Shown one piece after another: positions 1 through 5,397 of a stretch of DNA of 5,397 nt. Position 1 is the stretch's first letter; each line of letters begins with the position of its first letter. The stretch is from Chlamydiota bacterium. Its GTDB lineage: Bacteria; Chlamydiota; Chlamydiia; Chlamydiales; Rhabdochlamydiaceae. Made by a program: the position numbers and the translations under genes. Under the pieces are notes generated by a model. That model made no database searches. It saw nothing but the letters and a program-made list of their open reading frames with translations, and was not told the DNA's origin. The stretch is taken from positions 1 through 5,397 of the forward strand of contig JAAKFB010000135.1 of assembly GCA_011065235.1 (NCBI GenBank). Reading direction: 5' to 3'.

Positions 1-691
1 TACCGCCTATGCCACCCTTCTCGATGACATGGGACTTCCCGCCACAGCCACAATCCAGTTGCAAAAGCTCCCCTTTGTCGATCCCGAATCGGCCGATCTC
101 GATCCTCTCGATGAATATCTCGACATCGCGATGCAATGTCGCCCCGATTTGCTTGCAGCCAGATCTGATGTCCACTCTGCTGAAATGATACTCAAAGCAG
201 CCAACCGCCAATGGACTCCCGTTGTCGATTCAACGGTCGACTTCGGGAGAACCTATTACACCGGTGGGTTCAACGACAGATACAACTACACGTGCACATT
301 CGCAGTAAGCATGCCCATTTTTACCGGTTTTCACATCAAAAACACAATCAACAGGGCCAAAGCGCGTTTTGAAGAAACAGAAGGTCAATTAAAACAGCAA
401 GAACTCTCTGTGATCAAAGACATCACCACTGCCCATTACAACGTCAGCGTCGCTTTCAACACCCTCAAAGCCGCCATCCTCTTTTTGAAATCCGCTAAAG
501 AACAATATGAAGTGGCGCTCAGTCAATACAAAGTGGGCGTCAACACCATTTTAGATGTCACCTCTGCGCAAGCCGCCCTTTTTGACGCACGCGCAAAGCA
601 AGCACGCGCGATTCAGCAGTGGTTCAACACGCTTGCCACGCTGGCGTATAGCGCGGGAATCCTTTCAACTAACACAGGAATGACACCATGA
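1..691 (+). CDS. TolC-family outer-membrane efflux channel (5' end missing)
   Basis: This is the outer-membrane channel and periplasmic tunnel of a tripartite efflux pump, through which substrate leaves the cell. The frame is open to the left edge (first whole codon at base 2, reading TAYATLLDDMGLP), so the Met at base 29 is internal and the true start lies upstream. About 229 residues are visible, roughly the second half of a usual 420-480-residue OEP protein. Visible residues about 47-54 (RPDLLAAR) open the second OEP repeat. Residues about 73-109, rich in alternating aromatic and polar residues and ending SMPIFTG, fit the membrane beta strands. Residues 111-172 are the long tunnel helix, and QYKVGVNTILDVTSAQAAL (about 175-193) is the conserved second helix. 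The last codons overlap the adaptor gene by 4 bases (ATGA). Family assignment is secure; the substrate cannot be told from this protein. Confidence 0.93.
   Translation, partial: TAYATLLDDMGLPATATIQLQKLPFVDPESADLDPLDEYLDIAMQCRPDLLAARSDVHSAEMILKAANRQWTPVVDSTVDFGRTYYTGGFNDRYNYTCTFAVSMPIFTGFHIKNTINRAKARFEETEGQLKQQELSVIKDITTAHYNVSVAFNTLKAAILFLKSAKEQYEVALSQYKVGVNTILDVTSAQAALFDARAKQARAIQQWFNTLATLAYSAGILSTNTGMTP
676..679 (+). promoter_or_regulatory. Ribosome binding site of the adaptor gene
   Basis: An AGGA core lies 8 bases before the ATG at 688, inside the final codons of the channel gene. It supports the choice of that ATG. Together with the ATGA overlap it suggests that ribosomes finishing the channel gene re-initiate on the adaptor. 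Confidence 0.6.
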
Positions 692-1764
692 ATATCCTTC
701 TTCTATTAGCCCTACTTTTATGTTCAGTGAGCTGCCATAAAAAAGAAGAGCCCAAGAAGCCTCTCTTTCAAGTGGAAGTCACAAAACCCAAAGTCGAGGA
801 CATCACCCTCTATCATTCCTATGTCGGCCACGTTGAGGCCTATGTCCAAGTCGATGTCACCGCCCAAGTCGAAGGGGTGCTGACGGGCTATTATTTCACT
901 GAAGGGATGGAAGTGAAACAAGGAGATCTGATTTTCTCAATCGATTCTCGCCCCTACGAAGCACAATTGTCAAAAACTGAAGCTGCCCTCTCTCATAGCA
1001 TCGCCAATTTGCGCTATGCAGAAGATGTAGCCAAACGCAATGCCAGCCTTGCGCAAAAAGATTATGTCTCCCAGCTCGAATACGATGAGTACATCACCAA
1101 TGTGATGACAAGCAAAGCTACCATTAAAGAAAACGAAGCGGAAATCGATACGGCAAAAATCAACATCACCTATTGCAACATTCACGCTCCTATGAATGCC
1201 GTCTCGGGAAAACTCAAAATCCAAGTAGGCAATCTCATCCGCAATGCAGGAGAAGAAGCACTTGTCACCCTCAATCAAATCACCCCCATTTACACCTACT
1301 TTTCAGTCCCCCAAAAAGACTTGCCCCATATCATGGAACTTCACAGGAAAAAAGCCCTCAAGGTGGAAGCCTTCCTCAACGGCGATGAATCCAAGCCCTA
1401 TTGCGGCGACTTAGATTTGATCGACAATCAGGTCAATGACCAAACCGGTTCCATCTGGCTCAGAGGAGTCTTTGCCAATGAAGAAAAGCTACTTTGGCCC
1501 GGCGAATTTGTCGATGTCAACCTCATGCTCGAAGAGAAGAAAAATGCGATCTTGCTTCCAACGAATGCCATTACCCTCGGTCAAAAAGGGAAGTACGTGT
1601 TCATCCTCAAGTCTAATCAAACAGTTGAACTACGCTATATCGAAACGGGAGAAGCGATCGGCAGTATGACCCTGATTGAAAAAGGAATTGAACCCGGAGA
1701 AACCGTGGTAACGCAAGGACAAATTAATCTCACAAATGGAATCCAAGTGAAGGTCAAATCATGA
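688..1764 (+). CDS. RND efflux periplasmic adaptor (membrane fusion protein), probable lipoprotein
   Basis: This HlyD/MexA-type adaptor should bridge the RND pump and the outer-membrane channel in the periplasm. It has 358 residues, a normal length for the family. Residues 1-16 are a hydrophobic signal ending SVSC, so Cys16 is the likely lipidated residue; the lipobox is loose and no Lys/Arg precedes the hydrophobic core. A charged linker (KKEEPKKP) follows. The first half of the lipoyl/barrel-sandwich domain is at about 53-88 (TAQVEGVLTGYYFTEGMEVK). The alpha-helical hairpin is at about 89-157 and the second lipoyl half at about 160-197 (IHAPMNAVSGKL). The beta-barrel is at about 199-281, with the family signature VNDQTGSIWLRG at 249-260 and LLWPGEFVDV at 268-277. 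The membrane-proximal domain fills the rest. The start is supported by an AGGA site and the ATGA overlap with the upstream gene; the stop overlaps the pump gene in the same way. Substrate unknown. Confidence 0.95.
   Translation: MNILLLLALLLCSVSCHKKEEPKKPLFQVEVTKPKVEDITLYHSYVGHVEAYVQVDVTAQVEGVLTGYYFTEGMEVKQGDLIFSIDSRPYEAQLSKTEAALSHSIANLRYAEDVAKRNASLAQKDYVSQLEYDEYITNVMTSKATIKENEAEIDTAKINITYCNIHAPMNAVSGKLKIQVGNLIRNAGEEALVTLNQITPIYTYFSVPQKDLPHIMELHRKKALKVEAFLNGDESKPYCGDLDLIDNQVNDQTGSIWLRGVFANEEKLLWPGEFVDVNLMLEEKKNAILLPTNAITLGQKGKYVFILKSNQTVELRYIETGEAIGSMTLIEKGIEPGETVVTQGQINLTNGIQVKVKS
1749..1754 (+). promoter_or_regulatory. Ribosome binding site of the RND pump gene
   Basis: GAAGGT lies 6 bases before the ATG at 1761, within the last codons of the adaptor gene. 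It supports that start, which also gives the N-terminus (MNISAPFIRRPVMTT) expected of RND pumps. Confidence 0.6.
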
Positions 1765-4700
1765 ATATTTCTGCACCTTTCATCCGCCGCCCTGTCATGA
1801 CAACGCTTGTTATCCTGGCAGTGGCGTTTTTTGGCTTTCTTGCTTATCGAGCCCTTCCTGTCAGCGATTTGCCCGAAGTGGAATTTCCGACGATCGAAGT
1901 GACGATCAACTATCCCGGCGCTGATCCGATCACTATTTCGAATAACGTCGTCACCCCGCTAGAGCAACAATTCACTACAATCGAAGGGATTCAGACGATC
2001 TCCTCGACGAGTTACACGGGCAGTGCCACCATTGTCTTGCAATTCATTCTCAGCCATTCCATCGACGCCGCTGCAACCGATGTTCTCGCGGCAATCAATG
2101 CTGCCAACCAGCAGCTCCCCCAAGACCTCCCCTTCATGCCGACCTACACAAAAACCAATCCCACTTCAACACCCATTCTTGCCCTGGCAATCACCTCTGA
2201 CACCATGCTTCCCGCTGATCTTTATACCTATGCCCATACCGTCATTGGAGAACGGATTAACATCATTGAAGGAGTCTCACAGATCCAGATTTACGGCGAG
2301 CCCTATGCCGTGCGCATTCAAGTCGATCCCCAAAAACTCGCCTCAAGAGGAATCGGCATAGACGAATTTGCAACATCGATTCAAAATCAAAACGTCTACT
2401 TGCCCACCGGAACACTTTATGGATCCAAAACAGAATTCACCATCGACTGTGCGGGCCAAATCAATAGAGCTGAAGGCTATCAAAACCTGATCATCAAAAA
2501 TGACAATGGCCTCATCACGCGCGTCGGCGACGTGGGACAAGCACTCGACAGCCTATGGAAAGATAAATACTACACCCAATTTTTACAAAAAGACTCCCAG
2601 CAGTGGATGGTCGGCCTTGCAGTCCAAAAGCAACCAGGAGCGAATACCCTTGATACGATTGCAAAGATCAAAGATAAACTCTCTCAAATTGAAAAAGAGC
2701 TTCCCGGCTCGGTTCGCGTCACTCCCATGTACGATCAATCGATCTACATCAAAGAATCGGTCGATGAGGTTGAATGGACTCTTTTGATCGCGCTTGCTCT
2801 TGTCGTTTTCGTGATCTTTATTTATCTCGGCAAATTCGTCAATACGATCATCCCAGCGCTTGCGATCCCCATTTCTATTTGCGGAACCTTTGTCATCATG
2901 CAATTTCTGGGATATTCCATCGACATCCTCTCTTTGCTGTCCATCACTCTCGCCATTGGATTTCTCGTCGATGATGCGATTGTCGTCTTAGAAAATATCG
3001 TCCGCCAAGTCGAACATGGGGATTCTCCCTATCAAGGAGCCCTTAACGGCTCCAAGCAAATTAGTTTCACTATTTTGTCGATGACCATTTGCCTCTGCTG
3101 CATCTTTATTCCGCTCGTGTTCATGGAAGGGATTATCGGGCGGCTTTTGCATGAATTTGCCATGACGATCGTGATCGCCGTCCTTTTTTCCGGCATTATT
3201 TCTCTAACGTTCACACCCATGCTCTGCAGCCGATTCATCAGCTCTTACCAACTCGATCGCAAACTCAACTTCGTCGAACGGATTTCCAAGTGGTTCAACA
3301 CCGCTCTTCTCAACCTGTATAAACCTGCCCTCAAGTGGTCCTTGAACCACCGCAAAACGATCCTTTCTTGCGCTATTTTAAGCCTCGCCGGTTCCCTCTA
3401 TCTCTTAGTCACCCTTCCCAAAGATTTCATTCCTAATGATGACATCGGCTTCATTCAGGGTTTTGCCAAGGGACGCGATGGCACCTCTCCCTTTGAAACC
3501 ATCGATGTTGCCAAACAAATTCAGTCCGTTGCGATCAAAAACCCTTATGTCAATGAAATGATGACCATCAGTGCGACGCAGCAAGACAACCAAACGATGT
3601 TTTTCTTTCGCCTAATCGACATCCATAAGCGCCCTCCCATCCAAGATGTCATCGATATGCTCCACAAGGAAATCACGAGCCAAGTAGTCGGTCCCCAGCT
3701 ATTCTTAAAAATCCTCCCCCTGATCAACCTCCAAGTGGGAGCTCTCGCAGCAAAAGCCAACTACCAGTACACCCTGCAAAGCCTCACCTCAGAGGATCTC
3801 TATACCTCTGCCACCAAACTCGAAGAGAAGATGCAGGGGCTCACCTCTCTCTCTACCGTCACCAGTGACATGGATATCACGCAACCCCAGCTCCACATCG
3901 AGATCGAGCGAGATAAAGCCTCCCTGTATGGAATCACCGCAAGTCAGATCGAAAACGTGCTGAGTTTTGCTTTTGCCAACATCAACCTCTCTCCGATCAA
4001 CGAGCCCGACAACCAATACTATGTCATCATGGAAACCCTTCCCAAGTTCTACCGCGATCCCAAAATGCTCTCCCAACTCTGGCTCCGCTCATCCACAAGT
4101 GGCAATCTCGTTCCCTTTAGCGAAATCGTCACTATGACCGAAAAAGTCGGCCCACTCACAGTCAATCACCTCAACGGACTTCCCTCTGCCACCATCAGCT
4201 TCGATCTTGCAGAAAACGTTCCTTTGAGCACTGCCCTTACAGACATCGACAACATTTCCAAAGACCTCCCTCCCACCGTTTTTGGCCGAGTCGAAGGGGC
4301 GGCGAATATTTTCAAGAAGTCGTTTGCCAACCTCAATTACCTGCTCCTCATCACCTTTTTTGTGATCTACATCGTTCTCGGCATCCTCTATGAAAACTTC
4401 TACCATCCCATCACCGTAATGTCCACGCTACCGCCTGCAGCACTCGGAGGGCTCATCACTCTCGTTCTTCTCCAGTACACCCTCTCGCTCTACGCCTTTG
4501 TCGGGCTCGTCCTCCTGCTCGGAATTGTGATGAAAAACGGGATCATCATGATCGATTTTGCCAATGAGGCGGTCGAAAAGGACAACAAGGAGCCTCTCGA
4601 TGCGATCTACACAGCTTGCTGCGTCCGTTTCCGTCCCATCTTGATGACCACCTTTGCCGCCACCATGGGCGCCGTGCCGATTGCCGTCGGCCTCGGCGGC

Positions 4701-4856
4701 ATGACAGCTCAGAGCCGCCGTCCCCTCGGCGCCGTGATTGTCGGAGGGCTCCTCTTTTCCCAAGTCCTAACCCTCTTCCTCACTCCCGTGGTCTATCTCT
4801 ACATCGAAAAACTCCGCTCCTGGCTAAATAGGAAAAAAACCACAGAGAAAATTTAA
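1761..4856 (+). CDS. RND efflux pump inner-membrane subunit, HAE1 family, MdtB/MdtC-like
   Basis: This is a proton-driven inner-membrane pump that takes substrates from the periplasm or membrane and passes them to the adaptor and channel. Its 1031 residues match MdtB/MdtC/AcrB length. TM1 is at about 10-30 and a periplasmic porter domain at 31-335, with the family motif QPGANTLD at 291-298. TM2-6 lie at about 338-490 and TM7 at about 533-551. The second porter domain is at about 560-855 and TM8-12 at about 858-1014. The proton relay is intact: Asp404-Asp405 (FLVDDAIVVLEN) match AcrB D407/D408, Lys925 (VMKNGIIM) matches K940, and Arg958 (FRPILMTT) matches R971. The N-terminal region (RALPVSDLPEVEFPTIEV) resembles MdtB/MdtC more than AcrB. 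Only one pump gene is present, so a homotrimer is likely. The start overlaps the adaptor stop (ATGA). The last codons (KKTTEKI) fall in a direct repeat. Probably functional; substrate range (drugs, bile salts, metals, lipids) cannot be inferred. Confidence 0.96.
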   Translation: MNISAPFIRRPVMTTLVILAVAFFGFLAYRALPVSDLPEVEFPTIEVTINYPGADPITISNNVVTPLEQQFTTIEGIQTISSTSYTGSATIVLQFILSHSIDAAATDVLAAINAANQQLPQDLPFMPTYTKTNPTSTPILALAITSDTMLPADLYTYAHTVIGERINIIEGVSQIQIYGEPYAVRIQVDPQKLASRGIGIDEFATSIQNQNVYLPTGTLYGSKTEFTIDCAGQINRAEGYQNLIIKNDNGLITRVGDVGQALDSLWKDKYYTQFLQKDSQQWMVGLAVQKQPGANTLDTIAKIKDKLSQIEKELPGSVRVTPMYDQSIYIKESVDEVEWTLLIALALVVFVIFIYLGKFVNTIIPALAIPISICGTFVIMQFLGYSIDILSLLSITLAIGFLVDDAIVVLENIVRQVEHGDSPYQGALNGSKQISFTILSMTICLCCIFIPLVFMEGIIGRLLHEFAMTIVIAVLFSGIISLTFTPMLCSRFISSYQLDRKLNFVERISKWFNTALLNLYKPALKWSLNHRKTILSCAILSLAGSLYLLVTLPKDFIPNDDIGFIQGFAKGRDGTSPFETIDVAKQIQSVAIKNPYVNEMMTISATQQDNQTMFFFRLIDIHKRPPIQDVIDMLHKEITSQVVGPQLFLKILPLINLQVGALAAKANYQYTLQSLTSEDLYTSATKLEEKMQGLTSLSTVTSDMDITQPQLHIEIERDKASLYGITASQIENVLSFAFANINLSPINEPDNQYYVIMETLPKFYRDPKMLSQLWLRSSTSGNLVPFSEIVTMTEKVGPLTVNHLNGLPSATISFDLAENVPLSTALTDIDNISKDLPPTVFGRVEGAANIFKKSFANLNYLLLITFFVIYIVLGILYENFYHPITVMSTLPPAALGGLITLVLLQYTLSLYAFVGLVLLLGIVMKNGIIMIDFANEAVEKDNKEPLDAIYTACCVRFRPILMTTFAATMGAVPIAVGLGGMTAQSRRPLGAVIVGGLLFSQVLTLFLTPVVYLYIEKLRSWLNRKKTTEKI

Positions 4857-4870
4857 AAAAACCACAGAGA
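4833..4870. repeat. 16-base direct repeat spanning the pump stop codon
   Basis: AAAAAAACCACAGAGA occurs exactly twice, at 4833-4848 and 4855-4870, with a 22-base period and a 6-base spacer (AAATTT) that holds part of the pump's TAA stop (4854-4856). A further CACAGA follows at 4872-4877, so this hexamer appears three times (4841, 4863, 4872). The first copy is coding and supplies the lysine/threonine-rich end of the pump (KKTTEK). I recall CCACAGAG-type motifs as common intergenic repeats in several bacterial genomes, but cannot confirm that this one is dispersed. It could also be a local slippage duplication. Confidence 0.85.
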
Positions 4871-4895
4871 GCACAGACTCGACTTTAGGATTTTT

Positions 4896-5089
4896 TTAAG
4901 CCGAGGCTAGCTGGAAGATCATTTCTTCAATCTGTACTTTTCCCAGTTCACCTTTTTTGGTGAACTGGGAAAAATATTTCTTCCTCATAATACTCACCCG
5001 GACATACGCAAGCAAATCTCAAAACGCTATATGGGTTTTGTTGAAAAAATCTCCTCTAATTTGGGCCGCAATTACGCATTAGGAGCTCT
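4896..5089 (-). other. Probable decayed C-terminal part of the truA-like gene
   Basis: Beyond the stop at 5090 the - strand has no long frame, but fragments in two frames look TruA-like. In the frame ending at 4896, AAQIRGDFF is followed after a TGA by AYVRVSIM and then GELGKVQIEEMI. In a second frame, YSVLRFA sits where TruA has its SFLxxMVRxIVG segment. The order and rough spacing (GDF, FLR-MVR, G-G-EEM) follow the TruA C-terminal third. At least one frame change and several stops would be needed to join them. The last stretch includes a 30-codon ATG frame (4988-4896) overlapping the palindrome at 4938-4973, which I do not take as a real gene. This is a motif impression without an alignment, so confidence is low. 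The rest of the 4857-5089 gap holds only the direct and inverted repeats. Confidence 0.35.
4938..4973. repeat. Perfect 15-base inverted repeat (hairpin), possible convergent-gene terminator
   Basis: TTTTCCCAGTTCACC (4938-4952) and GGTGAACTGGGAAAA (4959-4973) are exact reverse complements around a 6-base loop (TTTTTT on +). It lies about 80 bases after the pump stop and between converging genes, a usual place for a two-way terminator. The inner 11 pairs (CCCAGTTCACC) would make a stable RNA hairpin on either strand. However, the stem is followed by A-rich sequence on both strands (AAAAATATTTC on +, AAAAGTACAG on -) rather than a U-tract, so it is not a classic intrinsic terminator. It may block 3' exonucleases, act as a weaker terminator, or be a mobile-repeat remnant. 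Confidence 0.8.
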
Positions 5090-5397
5090 TTAGGTTGTGT
5101 TACTTAAAGCAAGGGAACTTCGCTCTTTTCCAAGCTTAGAAAAGTTTTTAAAGTTATGTCGTCCCTCTAGAGCCTTACATACCCTTTTCATCGCCTTAAA
5201 ATTAACTATAGAGTCGTCTTTAAGGAAGGCGTTTGGACATAGCATAATATATTTGTAATGCCTAAACTGTGCGTTATATCTTGAATAAAAGTCAATTGGA
5301 ACTTTTGAATAAGCCCAGAGGCCAATATTTTTTGGCAAAGCAGAATTTATCTCCATCAATATCGGTATTTTTTCAGTAATAAAAGAAAATGTAGATC
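5090..5397 (-). pseudogene. truA: TruA-like tRNA pseudouridine synthase, middle fragment, probably a pseudogene
   Basis: TruA converts uridines 38-40 of the tRNA anticodon arm to pseudouridine. The frame is open to the right edge, so the upstream part, including the catalytic-Asp motif (RTDxGVHA), is outside the window; the TTG/ATG near 5359-5354 is internal, not a start. The 101 visible residues follow TruA order. MEINSALPKNIGLWAYSKVP (14-33) matches the 'lNslLPxdIxVxxxxxVP' segment. DFYSRYNAQFRHYKYIML (35-52) matches 'DFHARFSAxxRxYRY', including the conserved RxYxY. MKRVCKALEGRHNFKNFSK (69-87) matches 'M..A...L.G.HDF.SF'. TAA at 5090-5092 then cuts off roughly 75-90 C-terminal residues of a normal 250-270-residue protein. 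The wording (LWAY, NFSK) reminds me somewhat of archaeal-type TruA, which is a guess. GC is about 35% in this part, well below the efflux operon. A sequencing frameshift is an alternative to true decay. Confidence 0.68.

Noticed and set aside
29..31. ATG at 29 as the start of the channel gene
   Set aside because: The same frame is open to base 2 with channel-like residues, and a start here would give only half an OEP protein.
970..1278. 102-codon antisense frame within the adaptor gene
   Set aside because: It lies opposite a clearly real gene, matches no family I recognise and has no supporting signals. The same applies to the other opposite-strand and alternate-frame reading frames within 1-4856.
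4891..4897. Run of seven T shortly after the pump stop, as the tail of an intrinsic terminator
   Set aside because: No convincing stem lies directly upstream; GACTCGAC and neighbours pair only weakly.
4896..4988. 30-codon ATG frame on the - strand as a small protein gene
   Set aside because: Its middle is a perfect palindrome, no clear ribosome site precedes the ATG, and it fits better as a remnant of the broken TruA-like gene.
5051..5085. Imperfect inverted repeat CTCCTCTAAT ... ATTAGGAG
   Set aside because: It needs a 2-base bulge and a 17-base loop, so it is weak and likely chance.
5354..5359. TTG/ATG near 5359 as the start of the - strand gene
   Set aside because: The frame stays open to the window edge and the TruA match begins mid-domain, so these are internal codons.
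1..5397. CRISPR array, tRNA/rRNA gene, transposase or toxin-antitoxin pair
   Set aside because: No regularly spaced repeats, no tRNA-like cloverleaf or rRNA sequence, and no recognisable transposase or toxin protein were seen on either strand.

Overview
The window carries the end of a tripartite RND-type drug/solute efflux operon on the + strand, followed by a short AT-richer stretch with what looks like a broken tRNA pseudouridine synthase gene on the - strand. The host is a Gram-negative (double-membrane) bacterium, since an outer-membrane channel, a periplasmic adaptor lipoprotein and an inner-membrane RND pump are all encoded. The moderate GC content, the C-rich coding strand and the proteins themselves would fit an environmental chlamydia-like bacterium or a similar lineage. 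That is only an impression, because nothing in the window fixes the taxonomy.

Layout: bases 1-691 are the C-terminal part of a TolC/OEP-family outer-membrane channel whose start lies upstream. Bases 688-1764 encode a complete 358-residue HlyD/MexA-type adaptor with a probable lipoprotein signal. Bases 1761-4856 encode a complete 1031-residue RND pump closest in character to the MdtB/MdtC branch of the HAE1 family. Both gene junctions are 4-base ATGA overlaps, so the three genes are almost certainly one translationally coupled unit. The three products should form a single inner-membrane/periplasm/outer-membrane conduit driven by the proton gradient. The pump keeps the essential Asp-Asp pair, Lys and Arg of the proton relay and looks functional. 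No regulator or promoter is in view; the operon promoter must lie upstream.

After the operon comes a 16-base direct repeat that spans the pump's stop codon, then a perfect 15-base inverted repeat. Next is a - strand reading frame (5397 down to 5090) that reads as the middle of a TruA-family protein. It stops about where the C-terminal third of TruA should begin. The DNA beyond that stop has scattered TruA-like fragments in two other frames, interrupted by stops, which suggests a decaying pseudogene convergent with the efflux operon.

I do not see a previously undescribed system. The operon is a well-known type. The parts worth a second look are the 3' flank: the repeat running into the pump gene, the palindrome without a U-tract, and the truA remnant.
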